DNA from: Planctomycetaceae bacterium
GTDB taxonomy: Bacteria; Planctomycetota; Phycisphaerae; Phycisphaerales; SM1A02
Length of the DNA stretch: 34,358 nt
NCBI GenBank assembly: GCA_021297795.1
Contig: JAJTGL010000065.1
Span: 1-34,358 of the forward strand
Reading direction: 5' to 3'
A program made the translations under genes and the position numbers. Shown here piece by piece: positions 8,897 through 16,578 of this stretch. How positions within the stretch are numbered: position 1 is the first letter of the stretch; every line of letters starts with the position of its first letter. The notes below the pieces were generated by a model, which saw only the letters and a list, made by a program, of their open reading frames with translations, did no database searches and had not been told where the DNA came from.

Positions 8897-8924
8897 AGGG
8901 TAATACGGCGGACCACGTTGTCAA
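8897..8924 (-). promoter_or_regulatory. Candidate sigma70-type promoter pointing toward the prepilin genes
   Basis: The minus strand carries a perfect -35 TTGACA (8919-8924), a 16-bp spacer and a weak -10 TACCCT (8897-8902). Transcription would start near 8890 and give a leader of about 720 nt that includes the 14-bp array. This is the best -35 hexamer I saw in the region. The -10 is poor, so the call is moderate. Confidence 0.4.
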
Positions 8925-8939
8925 GTTCCCGTTTGGTCC
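8910..8939. promoter_or_regulatory. Inverted repeat over the -35 region, possible operator
   Basis: GGACCA (8910-8915) and TGGTCC (8934-8939) are perfect inverted half-sites with 18 bp between them, and they bracket the -35 hexamer of the candidate minus-strand promoter. The geometry fits a dimeric regulator binding site. No regulator gene is adjacent, so the partner is unknown. Confidence 0.3.
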
Positions 8940-9632
8940 AAAAACCCGTGGTCGGGGAGATCGGACAGTTGACACGATCGGCCTCATCGTCCGACGGGCG
9001 GCGTCGCGTCGGGTGCGCTCTGGCCGACGGCGACGACTGTTCGGGCGTTGTTCGTCGGTCGACCGGCTTGGACGCTGATTCCCCGGCGGCGGGATGTGAG
9101 GGCGGCTTCCACTGATCTGCGTGCCCCGTCCCAGATCTGCTCGCGGGCGCGGCGTCGCGGCACGAGCCCGACCGACCGTACGAGTCGACCGGGGGTGGCT
9201 GTCCGTTCGAGGTTCGATCAGCCGCGCGCCACCCGCGTCGGGTCGGGGAGGCGGCCAGTCGCGTGCGACGCGTGGTCGCCGCGGTTGTCGAGGTCGCGCT
9301 CCACGGGTGGTCCGACGCGTGTCGTCCAGCACCTCCCGTCCATCACCTCCCGTCCGCCGCGCGGACGGCAGGCGAATCGCACCGCGGACACTCGAGCATC
9401 CTGATCACGACCGTGTGGCTGCAGCCGGGCGTCTTCGTCTCGATGTAGGTTCTGCAGTCGCTTCCCGGAGTGGTACGGGCGTCCGGCCCGCGCGAGTTGT
9501 CGGGAGAGGCGGACGGGCGCCGCTGCCGGTGTTCCCGAGTGGTACGTGTCGACGTCGGATGCTTCGGCGTGAGCTGGAGGCCGGTCTTGGTGGGCGACAC
9601 GCAGGGCGACGACTCCGCACGGCGCGTTCGGC
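8940..9632. other. Stretch with no convincing gene
   Basis: Open frames exist on both strands, but their translations are low-complexity Arg/Pro/Ser sequences typical of out-of-frame G+C-rich DNA, and I recognise no domain. Together with 8206-8939 it makes about 1.4 kb without a supported coding region, the only such gap in the window. Small features inside are the direct repeat at 9328-9355 and two occurrences of a CCCG(G)AGTGGTACG string near 9465 and 9533. Confidence 0.55.
9328..9355. repeat. Direct repeat, two 14-bp copies
   Basis: Two adjacent 14-bp units (9328-9341 and 9342-9355) differ only in their first two bases and share CACCTCCCGTCC. Function unknown; probably a small tandem duplication. 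Confidence 0.7.
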
Positions 9633-9638
9633 TAGATT
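9633..9638 (+). promoter_or_regulatory. Candidate -10 element of the RidA gene
   Basis: TAGATT lies 22 bases before the ATG at 9661. A start about seven bases downstream would leave a short leader that still contains the GGAG Shine-Dalgarno at 9652-9655. No clear -35 was seen. Confidence 0.35.
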
Positions 9639-9660
9639 GCGATGTCCAACCGGAGCAACC

Positions 9661-10128
9661 ATGTCGAACCCCCACGCCGCGCTCGAGCGCCTCGGAATCA
9701 CCCTCCCCACCGCACCCAAGCCCGTGGCTGCGTACGTGCCCGCCGTCCGGACCGGCAACCTGATCGTCGTGTCGGGGCAGCTGCCGATGGCGAACGGTGC
9801 GCTGATGGCGACCGGGCCGGTCCCCTCGAAGGTCTCAATCGAGGACGCGCAGAAGGCCGCGAAGCAATGCGCGCTCAATGCGCTCGCCGTGGTCGCCGAT
9901 CAGCTCGGCGGCGATCTCTCGAAGGTTCGGCGTATCGTGCGGCTCGGCGTGTTCGTCCAGTCGGACGATCGCTTCGACGGCCAGCCCAAGGTCGCGAACG
10001 GGGCGAGCGAGTTCATGCAGGAGGTCTTCGGCGAGGCGGGGCGCCATGCGCGCGCGGCCGTGGGCACCAACGCGCTTCCGCTCGACGCGACCGTCGAGGT
10101 CGAGGTGATGGTCGAAGTCGCGGGTTGA
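9661..10128 (+). CDS. RidA/YjgF/UK114-family protein
   Basis: 155 residues. The N-terminal block NPHAALERLGITLP and the pair VPAVRTGNLIVVSGQLPM and GRHARAAVGTNALPLDATVEVEV match the longer YjgF-like group (cd02199-type), which is about 20-30 residues longer than classic RidA. Classical RidA hydrolyses reactive enamine/imine intermediates from PLP enzymes. The arginine that binds the substrate carboxylate in RidA falls in the region GRHARAAVG, but members of this longer group are not all proven deaminases. The ATG is preceded by GGAG at 9652-9655. It appears to be a single-gene unit, with the gene-free stretch upstream and a convergent kinase gene downstream. Confidence 0.88.
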   Translation: MSNPHAALERLGITLPTAPKPVAAYVPAVRTGNLIVVSGQLPMANGALMATGPVPSKVSIEDAQKAAKQCALNALAVVADQLGGDLSKVRRIVRLGVFVQSDDRFDGQPKVANGASEFMQEVFGEAGRHARAAVGTNALPLDATVEVEVMVEVAG

Positions 10129-10151
10129 GATCCCGTCCTGGGATCCCGTTT
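10129..10151 (+). terminator. Candidate terminator after the RidA gene
   Basis: GATCCC (10129-10134) and GGGATC (10140-10145) pair perfectly around a 5-nt loop, immediately after the stop codon, and are followed by CCGTTT. The T-run is short, so termination strength is uncertain. Confidence 0.45.
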
Positions 10152-10194
10152 GGAATCTCGGGCCGACATCGTTCGTTGACACGCGGATCAGGGA

Positions 10195-10223
10195 CCGGTG
10201 GTGCGCCCGACTCGCACCACTGG
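10195..10223. terminator. Hairpin between convergent genes, possible bidirectional terminator
   Basis: GTGGTGCG (10198-10205) and CGCACCAC (10213-10220) form a perfect 8-bp stem with a 7-nt loop, extendable to 11 bp with one G-T pair. It sits between the RidA gene and the end of the kinase gene, which face each other. Neither strand has a clear T-tract. Confidence 0.4.
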
Positions 10224-10265
10224 GGAGTCTGGTGTCTGTGCTGGGGCCCCGGGTGTCGGGGGGCT

Positions 10266-11675
10266 TCAGCGAAGGAGCGCGATCGCAAGCAGCACGATGT
10301 TGCCGACGGCAAGTACGCCGATCAGGATGATCGCGGGCAGGCTCGCGAACGGCTTCGGGTCGTCCTTGCGGACGATGGCCACCGGCTCCTGCGCCGATGA
10401 ACTGACCGCCGACGTGATCGAGGCGATGTCGACGGCGGGCTTCGCGTACTCAGGTTCCTTCCCCGCGAGCACGAGCTCGAGATCCTGCACGAGGTCGCGG
10501 GCGTTCTGATAGCGCTCGCGCGGATCCTTCTTCATCATCGTCTCGATGATCAGCGCCGTGCCGCCCGAGATCTGCGGGTTGACGTGATCCGGCGGCACCA
10601 GCGGATCCTTGAGGTGCCGATGCATCACCTGCGACGGCGTGGTGCCGTCGAAGGGGAGCTTGCCCGTGACCATGTGATAGAAGGTCGCGCCGAGTCCATA
10701 GATGTCGGCGGGTGGACCGATGTGCACGGCGCCGCGGATCTGCTCGGGCGAGATGTAGTACGGCGTGCCGTAGGCACGGCCCGACTCGGCTTCCGCGGCC
10801 TCCTTGTCGCTCATCGCGCGCGCCAGACCGAGGTCGGCGAGCTTCGCGACGTTCGCCGTCGTCATCATGATGTTCTTCGGCTTGATGTCGCGGTGGACGA
10901 AGCCCATCTCGTGCGCGTGCTGCAGCGCCGAGGCAACCTGGCGGATGATCTCGAGCGCCTCGCGCTCGGGGAGCCGCTTGCGCGCGACGATGCGGTCGTA
11001 CACCGTGTCGCCGTCGACGTACTCCATCACGAAGAAGTGATGCTCGCCAGCCTGTCCGATCTCGTACGCGGCGACGATGTTGTTGTGCGAGAGCTTCGCG
11101 GCGGCGCGGCCTTCGCGGAGGAAGCGCTCGATGAAGTTCTGATTCTGAGAGAACTTCTTCGGGAGGACCTTGATCGCGACGAAACGGTCGAGCGACATCT
11201 GCTTCGCGAGGAACACGGTCGCCATGGCGCCAGCGCCGAGTTTGCGGATGATGCGGTAGCCGGGGATCTGCTGGCTGGTCTTGACCGCCTCGAGGTCGCC
11301 GCGCAGTCGATCGACCTGACGGCGCGTGAGGAACTCGCGCTCGACCAGAAGTTCCGCCAGCGTGATCGGAGCAGCCGCGGTGCCGCGTGAACGCTGGTCG
11401 TTCGAACACTGATCGAGCTCCTCTTGGGTGACAAGTCCCCGTTCGACGACGAGTTTGCCAAGGAGAGTGTCGAAGTTTGATCCGGCGCGCGAGCCGTCGC
11501 CAGCCTGGGTGCCTGCAGCCGACCCTCCCGAAGTGCCGGAGGAGTGTGTCGAGGCGCTGTCCTCGCCCGACATGCGGACGGGACCCGGCCCATGGCTCGG
11601 GGGCGTTGGAGAGTTGTTGGCTTGCTCGTCGGGCACGGATGTCTGGCTCGGTTGCGGGCCGGGAGAGTCTGGCAT
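10266..11675 (-). CDS. Membrane-anchored Ser/Thr protein kinase
   Basis: 469 residues. Residues 1-65 are a Pro/Ser/Gly-rich disordered segment. Residues 70-130 hold two similar helical units (LGKLVVERGLVTQEELDQC and LAELLVEREFLTRRQVDRL) of the kind found before planctomycete kinases and in GspE/PilB N-termini. The Hanks-type kinase domain runs about 140-410: Gly-loop GAGAMATV, Lys169 in AIKVL, HRDIKPKN with Asp263, DLG at 281-283 in place of DFG, and GTPYYISPEQ in the activation segment, so all key residues for activity are present. One transmembrane helix ends the protein (about 446-468) after a Ser/Ala-rich linker, with only a residue or two beyond it. This leaves the kinase in the cytoplasm and no extracellular sensor domain. 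A GGGGAGGG Shine-Dalgarno precedes the ATG. It is divergent from maf. Confidence 0.92.
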   Translation of the reverse strand: MPDSPGPQPSQTSVPDEQANNSPTPPSHGPGPVRMSGEDSASTHSSGTSGGSAAGTQAGDGSRAGSNFDTLLGKLVVERGLVTQEELDQCSNDQRSRGTAAAPITLAELLVEREFLTRRQVDRLRGDLEAVKTSQQIPGYRIIRKLGAGAMATVFLAKQMSLDRFVAIKVLPKKFSQNQNFIERFLREGRAAAKLSHNNIVAAYEIGQAGEHHFFVMEYVDGDTVYDRIVARKRLPEREALEIIRQVASALQHAHEMGFVHRDIKPKNIMMTTANVAKLADLGLARAMSDKEAAEAESGRAYGTPYYISPEQIRGAVHIGPPADIYGLGATFYHMVTGKLPFDGTTPSQVMHRHLKDPLVPPDHVNPQISGGTALIIETMMKKDPRERYQNARDLVQDLELVLAGKEPEYAKPAVDIASITSAVSSSAQEPVAIVRKDDPKPFASLPAIILIGVLAVGNIVLLAIALLR

Positions 11676-11751
11676 CCCTCCCCGATTGTCAATGTCGCCC
11701 GGGAAGAGTATCCGCGATTCGTGCGCGTGGGCGTCGACCGCGCGCCGACGC

Positions 11752-11757
11752 TATCTT
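11752..11757 (+). promoter_or_regulatory. Candidate -10 element before maf (leaderless type)
   Basis: TATCTT ends eight bases before the GTG at 11766. There is no Shine-Dalgarno in between. It is one of five TANNNT elements with 6-8 bp to the start in this window. Confidence 0.45.
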
Positions 11758-11765
11758 CGGGACTC

Positions 11766-12818
11766 GTGGCTGCCTCGGTCCAACGTTCCTCGCCGCCGTC
11801 CGGGCACCGCGCGGACCCGCTTGTCCTCGCAAGCGCCTCGCCTCGCCGCGTGGCCCTGCTGCGCGAACTGGGGTTCGAGCCCGAGGTCGAGCCGGCGGAC
11901 ATCGACGACGGGGCGTTGGTGCTCGGGGAGACGGACGCGCGGGATGTGGCGCCGGCGCTCGCCTACTTCAAGGCGCGTCGCGTCGCGTCGCGCCGTCGCG
12001 CGCGTGGCGCGCCGGAAGCCTGGATCCTCGCCGCCGACACCGTGTGCGAGCGCGACGGCGCGGTTCTCGGAAAGCCGAAGGACGCCGCCGACGCGCGGGA
12101 GATGATCCGATCGCTTGCGAATCGCGCGCATGGCGTCGTGACCGGCTGGTGCCTCGCGGGCCCGGACGGGACGTGCCGCGTCGGTCGCGACGTGGCGACC
12201 ATCGTGATCGGCGAGATCGAGCCGTCGGAGCTCGAGCGCTTCATCGCGCTCGACCTTTGGCGTGGAAAGGCCGGTGGCTACAACCTTCCGGAGGTCGTCG
12301 CCCGCGGCTGGCCGGTGCGGTGCGAGGGCGATCCGCAGACCGTCGTGGGGCTTCCCGCGCGTCGGGGCTTCACGGCATCGATGCTCGCGGCCGTCGAGCC
12401 GGCGCTCGTCGATCCCGCGCTGGCGGGAAGGGAACTCGGACCGTGGACGATGATCCCGGCCTTCCTCAGCGTGCCGGTCGCGCTCATCCTCGCGGCGGCG
12501 TTGATCTGGTACTTCGTGCGGCTCGGCCGTGGCGACATCGCGCCGATCCTCCGGCGTGTGCGCCGCGTCGGCATCGTGTTCGCGCTCGCCGGCATCGTGC
12601 CTCTCGTCCGCGCGCTCACGTTCGTGCATCCCCACGAGGACCGCGCCGGCTGGGCGACGGCGTGGGCGGCCGCCTTCCTCGCGCTGCTCGGCTGGTTCCT
12701 GCTCGCGTTGATCGACGTGGCCATCGTGCTGCGCGGTGGCGCGCGCGACTACCGCGAACTCCGGCGCGAGGTCTTCGGAAGACCGAAGGGAAACGGAGCC
12801 GGCGATGGCACGGGCTGA
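11766..12818 (+). CDS. Maf-type nucleoside-triphosphate pyrophosphatase continuous with a C-terminal membrane domain
   Basis: 350 residues from the GTG at 11766. Residues 17-215 are a Maf domain: PLVLASASPRRVALLRELG at the N-terminus, AADTVCERDGAVLGKPKDA around 89-108, and WRGKAGGYNLPEVV around 165-178, where the usual IQG is replaced by NLP. Maf enzymes hydrolyse modified or canonical NTPs to NMP and pyrophosphate and are linked to septum control and nucleotide-pool cleaning. Residues 228-325 then form three hydrophobic segments (IPAFLSVPVALILAAALIWY, about 270-288, and about 295-322) that are not part of any Maf protein I know. No stop separates them. A separate start at the ATG at 12450 is possible but lacks a good Shine-Dalgarno. 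The 3' end overlaps lpxK by 14 bp. Confidence 0.8.
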   Translation: MAASVQRSSPPSGHRADPLVLASASPRRVALLRELGFEPEVEPADIDDGALVLGETDARDVAPALAYFKARRVASRRRARGAPEAWILAADTVCERDGAVLGKPKDAADAREMIRSLANRAHGVVTGWCLAGPDGTCRVGRDVATIVIGEIEPSELERFIALDLWRGKAGGYNLPEVVARGWPVRCEGDPQTVVGLPARRGFTASMLAAVEPALVDPALAGRELGPWTMIPAFLSVPVALILAAALIWYFVRLGRGDIAPILRRVRRVGIVFALAGIVPLVRALTFVHPHEDRAGWATAWAAAFLALLGWFLLALIDVAIVLRGGARDYRELRREVFGRPKGNGAGDGTG

Positions 12819-13941
12819 TCGTGCGCGCGGTCCGCTCCCCGCATTGCTCGCGCCGATCGCGTGGTGTGCGGCACGGGTCTACGGATTCGCGGTCGCTCGG
12901 CGGAACAAGGCCTTCGATGCGGGCCGGGGTGTGCACGCGCTCGAGGTCTCCGGTCGACGTGTCCCCGTGATCTCGGTCGGGAACCTGAGTGCGGGAGGCA
13001 CCGGAAAGAGCCCGCTCGTCGCATGGATCGCGGTCGAACTCGCGCGCTCGGGCTCGCGGCCGGTGATCGCGCTGCGCGGCTACCGCGCGGCGCGCGATGC
13101 GCGCGGCGTCGTGCACAGCGACGAGGCCGACGAGTACGAGACGACCGCGCCCGAGGCGAAGGTCGTCGTGGGTGCGCGTCGTCGCGAGGAGCTGCTCTCG
13201 GTGCTCGGCTCGGCCGCATCGGAGGCATGGCGCCCGCGCGCGGTCGTCGTTCTCGACGACGGATTCCAGCATCGGCAGCTCGCGCGCGACCTCGACATCG
13301 TGCTCGTCGATGCGACGAGGCCCGCGCTCGATGGCGACGTGCTGCCGCTCGGATGGCTGCGCGAGGGGGCGGAGGGCATTCGCCGCGCGGACGTGGTGAT
13401 CCTCACCAAGGCGCACGATGCCGACGCCCGCGATCGCGCAGCGGCGTTGGTCGCGCGCGCGCGTGGTCGCCCGCACGATGCCGTGTGCGAGCACCGTTGG
13501 CCGTCGTTCACGCTGTTCGAGGCGGCCGCCGACGGTGGGGGCGAGCCGCGTCCGCGGTTCGAGTGTCCGATCGATGCGCTCGACGGGCGCACGGTGGTCA
13601 GTGCGTGCGCCCTCGGGAATCCCTCGCACTTTCACGGCATGGTCGAGCGCGCCGGAATGCACATCGCGGCACGCCTCGAGCGCGCGGATCACATGCCGTT
13701 CACCGCGGTGGAGCTGGACCGCGCGGTCGCGCGCGCGCGGGCGGAACTGGTGATCACGAGTCGCAAGGATCTCGTCAAGCTCGATCGGCTTCCGGAGGCG
13801 CCGCTCGTGGTGCCCGACCTCTCGATCGGATTCTCCGAGGGCGAGGATCGCGTGCGCGCGTCGGTGCTCGGCGCGGTGGCGGCTGCCTCCGCGGACTCCG
13901 TCACGCGCCTCAGCGCTCGAAGCGGTCGCGACTCCGCGTGA
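12805..13941 (+). CDS. lpxK: Tetraacyldisaccharide 4'-kinase
   Basis: 378 residues. LpxK phosphorylates the 4' position of the tetraacyldisaccharide-1-phosphate in lipid A synthesis at the inner-membrane face. A short hydrophobic N-terminus (LPALLAPIAWCAARVYGF) is the usual membrane-association segment. The Walker A region reads SVGNLSAGGTGKSPLV (57-72), where E. coli has VGNLTAGGNGKTP. VVVLDDGFQHRQLARDLDIVLVDA is the family's second core block, with the catalytic DDGFQH residues. The C-terminal ITSRKDLVKL block is also present. The ATG at 12805 has GGAG seven bases upstream and lies inside the end of the maf gene (14-bp overlap), so the two are co-expressed. Its last 32 bp overlap the end of a convergent lipoprotein gene. 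Confidence 0.93.
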   Translation: MARADRARGPLPALLAPIAWCAARVYGFAVARRNKAFDAGRGVHALEVSGRRVPVISVGNLSAGGTGKSPLVAWIAVELARSGSRPVIALRGYRAARDARGVVHSDEADEYETTAPEAKVVVGARRREELLSVLGSAASEAWRPRAVVVLDDGFQHRQLARDLDIVLVDATRPALDGDVLPLGWLREGAEGIRRADVVILTKAHDADARDRAAALVARARGRPHDAVCEHRWPSFTLFEAAADGGGEPRPRFECPIDALDGRTVVSACALGNPSHFHGMVERAGMHIAARLERADHMPFTAVELDRAVARARAELVITSRKDLVKLDRLPEAPLVVPDLSIGFSEGEDRVRASVLGAVAAASADSVTRLSARSGRDSA

Positions 13942-14218
13942 TGGTGTCGAAGTCGACGTAGGGCCGACCGTTGATGATCTGCTGGCGGTCGTACGTCGCC
14001 GTGACGGAGAGTCCGTAGTCCCGGACGATCGGATCGCGCGGTGTGCCGAGGCGCGCGTCGTTGCGTGCGTCGAACCCGCCGTTCGATCCCGATACGAGCG
14101 CCGGCGCCACCGCCGCGCGAGGCGGCACCGCGTCGACCACCTTCGGCGCGCATCCGCCGAGGAGCGCCACGACGACGCAAGGCCCGAGAACCAAGATTCC
14201 AATCTTCAGGTTGTCCAC
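13910..14218 (-). CDS. Small lipoprotein of unknown function
   Basis: 102 residues beginning with a GTG at 14216-14218, preceded by GGAGG eight bases upstream. The N-terminus is a lipoprotein signal: DNLKIGILVLGPCVVVALLGGC with a lipobox LGGC, so Cys23 should be the lipidated residue. The mature part is short, with a Pro/Ala-rich linker and then a stretch containing VRDYGLSVTATYDRQQIINGRPYVDFD. I recognise no domain. Its 3' end overlaps the end of lpxK by 32 bp in convergent orientation. The strong Shine-Dalgarno and lipobox make it a real gene. Confidence 0.7.
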   Translation of the reverse strand: MDNLKIGILVLGPCVVVALLGGCAPKVVDAVPPRAAVAPALVSGSNGGFDARNDARLGTPRDPIVRDYGLSVTATYDRQQIINGRPYVDFDTITRSRDRFER

Positions 14219-14365
14219 GACGGATCCTCCGCGGGAACGGTGACGCGGACTCCGCGCTCGGCAAGCCGGAGGCGTGCGTATCTCGCGAAACCGCGTTTCG
14301 TGCGCCGTTACAGACCGACGTCGGCGCGCGGTGCGGGCGCCGAGAACGCAATCTCATGCAAACTC

Positions 14366-14395
14366 TTGACTTCCGATGCCCCGCGGTCGCATACT
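14366..14395 (+). promoter_or_regulatory. Sigma70-type promoter of the HU gene
   Basis: TTGACT (14366-14371), an 18-bp spacer and CATACT (14390-14395) lie upstream of the HU-like gene. Transcription would start near 14402, giving a leader of about 78 nt. Confidence 0.55.
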
Positions 14396-14479
14396 CGCGC
14401 TGTTCCCGGTTGCGGGAATCCGGCGGTGGGCCGGTCGCACACAGCACGTCCAGACGGCCGGGGCCGGCCGAGGTGAGAG

Positions 14480-14803
14480 ATGGCAACGACGACGAAGAAG
14501 GACCTCATCGAGCGCGTGGCGCAGGACACTTCGCTTCCACGGACGGATGTCCGTCGCGCGGTGCAGAGCTTCCTCGACCACGTGATCGACGAACTCTCGC
14601 GCGGCAACCGCCTTGAGTTCCGTGACTTCGGTGTGTTCGAGATCCGCGAGCGCGCCGGCCGCGTCGCGCAGAATCCGAAGACGCTCGAGCGCGTCGCGGT
14701 GCCTCCGCGCAAGAGCGTTCGATTCAAGGTCGGTCGGCTCATGCAGCAGTCGCTCGAGGACGGCGAGGTCGTCGCCGGCCGTTCGGCGACCGACGAGGAC
14801 TGA
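14480..14803 (+). CDS. HU/IHF-family DNA-binding protein
   Basis: 107 residues. The N-terminus (TTKKDLIERVAQDTSLPRTDVRRAVQSF) is the helical dimerisation part. LEFRDFGVFEIRERAGRVAQNPKT leads into the beta-arm, where RVAQNPKT replaces the usual R-x-G-R-N-P-x-T. PPRKSVRFKVGRLM closes the conserved core. About 15 extra acidic residues follow (LEDGEVVAGRSATDED). HU/IHF proteins bend DNA and shape the nucleoid. The sequence does not separate HU from an IHF subunit, though the small acidic tail is unusual for either. The Shine-Dalgarno is GAGGTGAGAG just before the ATG. dnaB follows about 200 bp downstream. Confidence 0.93.
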   Translation: MATTTKKDLIERVAQDTSLPRTDVRRAVQSFLDHVIDELSRGNRLEFRDFGVFEIRERAGRVAQNPKTLERVAVPPRKSVRFKVGRLMQQSLEDGEVVAGRSATDED

Positions 14804-14997
14804 GCCTCACTGCGCATCGCGCGGCGTCGACGACCAGGTCGGTCGCCGAGTCGAGCGAGGTGGAGGGCGAAGTGGCGGGCGATGCTGGGCGGAGCGTGGA
14901 GATCGATGAACAGCCGCCGCGCGGCGATGCGCGCGAGGATCGCCGCGACCTTCGTGCGATTCGCGTGAAGAACCTGTCGCGTCGCGCGTCGAGCGGG

Positions 14998-15003
14998 TAG
15001 TCT
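14998..15003 (+). promoter_or_regulatory. Candidate -10 element before dnaB (leaderless type)
   Basis: TAGTCT ends seven bases before the GTG at 15011, with no Shine-Dalgarno between. It supports the GTG over the in-frame ATG at 15026. Confidence 0.45.
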
Positions 15004-15010
15004 CCGCCGC

Positions 15011-16564
15011 GTGCAGGACGAACACATGAACAGCGAGGGAGCGCAGCCAGGCGACGCGTCGCGTCGTGGTCGTGGTGCGCGTCGTACGCGTGGCGATGGA
15101 CAGACCGAGGCGCAGCGACGCGATGTCGCCGCGCTGTTCGGTGCGGAGCCGCCGGTCGCGATCGAGGCCGAGATGGGTCTCATCGGCGCGGTGCTCTGGG
15201 ATCCGAAGGTGATCGGCGACGTGATCACCGTGGTGCGCTCGGGCGACGATTTCTCCGTTCCGCGTCATGGACGCATCTACGACGCGATCGTCGAGCTCTA
15301 CGACCGTCATGCGACGGTCGACCTCGTGCTGCTCAACCAGCTGCTCGTCGATCGCAATCTCGTGGAGGCGATCGGCGGATTCGACTACCTCGTGCAGCTC
15401 GCGGAGGGTGTCCCGAGCGCGGCCAATGCGCAGCACTGGGCGCGCGTCGTGCGCGAGAAGGCGACGACGCGCGAGGTGATCGCGGCGGCGGGGCAGATCC
15501 TCGAGGAGGCGCACGTCTCCCGGCTGCCCGCGCAGGAACTGCTGGAGAGCGCCGAGCAGCGCATCTTCCGCATCGCGCAGAAGCGCGAGCAGGGCGCCGT
15601 CGCGACGGCGCAGGAGCTCGTCGACGAGACGATGCGCCTGATCGAGGCGAGCGACGGCAAGGGTTTCATGGGCGTACGCACGGGCTTCGCCGAGCTCGAC
15701 GAGATGACGAACGGACTCCAGCGCGGCGAGATGATCATCCTCGCGGCGCGCCCGTCGATGGGAAAGACCGCGCTTGCGCTGAACCTCATCGAGCAGGTCG
15801 CGCAGCACGGGACGCCCGCGGTGATGTTCAGCCTCGAGATGGGCAAGCAGCAGCTCATCCAGCGCATGCTCTGCGCGCTCGGCCAGATCGACAGCCAGCG
15901 GATGCGCAAGCACATGCTCGGCAGCGACGACTACCGCCGCCTGATGGCCGCGTGCGGCCAGATCTCGGGCCTTCCGCTCTTCATCGACGATACGCCCGGT
16001 CTCTCGCTTCTCGCGATGCGTTCGAAGGCGCGGCGCCTGAAGGAGCGATACGGCATCGGCTTCATCGCGATCGACTACCTGCAGCTCATGAGCTCGGGTT
16101 CGCGCGTCGAGAGCCGGCAGCTCGAGGTGAGCGAGATCTCTCGCGGCATCAAGGCGATGGCGCGCGAGCTCGACGTACCCGTCCTCTGCCTCTCGCAGCT
16201 CAACCGTGCGGCGGAGCAGCGCGAGGGCCATCGTCCGCGCATGAGCGATCTGCGCGAGTCGGGCTCGATCGAGCAGGACGCCGACGTCGTGATGATGCTG
16301 CACCGCGAGGACTACTACCACCGCGGCGATCCGAACTGGGCCGACGAGAACCCGGACAAGGTGGGCACGGCGGAACTCATCCTCGCCAAGCAGCGCAACG
16401 GCCCGACCGGGACGGTCAACCTTGTCTGGGACGGCTCGACCACGCGCTTCAAGAACCTCTCCTACGCGTCGGCGCCCGACGAGTACGCCGCGGCTCCGCG
16501 GCAACTGGCGACGCCCACGCGCGTGCGGGTGGTGGAGGAACCGATCGACGACCTGCCGGTGTGA
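15011..16564 (+). CDS. dnaB: Replicative DNA helicase
   Basis: 517 residues. After a basic, low-complexity leader of about 40 residues (GDASRRGRGARRTRGDGQ), the DnaB N-terminal domain starts at PVAIEAEMGLIGAVLWDP. The RecA-like helicase domain begins near residue 225: MIILAARPSMGKTALALNL is Walker A, then MFSLEMGKQQLIQRML, FIAIDYLQLM (Walker B), LCLSQLNRAAEQREGHRPRMSDLRESGSIEQDADVV, and the C-terminal KQRNGPTGTVNLVWDGSTTRF. All motifs of the replicative 5'-3' ring helicase are intact. The GTG start is chosen for its upstream TAGTCT; ATG at 15026 is the alternative. A 12-bp tandem repeat begins 15 bp after the stop. Confidence 0.96.
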   Translation: MQDEHMNSEGAQPGDASRRGRGARRTRGDGQTEAQRRDVAALFGAEPPVAIEAEMGLIGAVLWDPKVIGDVITVVRSGDDFSVPRHGRIYDAIVELYDRHATVDLVLLNQLLVDRNLVEAIGGFDYLVQLAEGVPSAANAQHWARVVREKATTREVIAAAGQILEEAHVSRLPAQELLESAEQRIFRIAQKREQGAVATAQELVDETMRLIEASDGKGFMGVRTGFAELDEMTNGLQRGEMIILAARPSMGKTALALNLIEQVAQHGTPAVMFSLEMGKQQLIQRMLCALGQIDSQRMRKHMLGSDDYRRLMAACGQISGLPLFIDDTPGLSLLAMRSKARRLKERYGIGFIAIDYLQLMSSGSRVESRQLEVSEISRGIKAMARELDVPVLCLSQLNRAAEQREGHRPRMSDLRESGSIEQDADVVMMLHREDYYHRGDPNWADENPDKVGTAELILAKQRNGPTGTVNLVWDGSTTRFKNLSYASAPDEYAAAPRQLATPTRVRVVEEPIDDLPV

Positions 16565-16578
16565 GCAGGCGGCTGCCG

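Noticed and set aside
8582-9115. Plus-strand open frame in the gene-poor stretch
   Set aside because: Arg/Ser/Gly low-complexity translation, no start signal and no recognisable motif.
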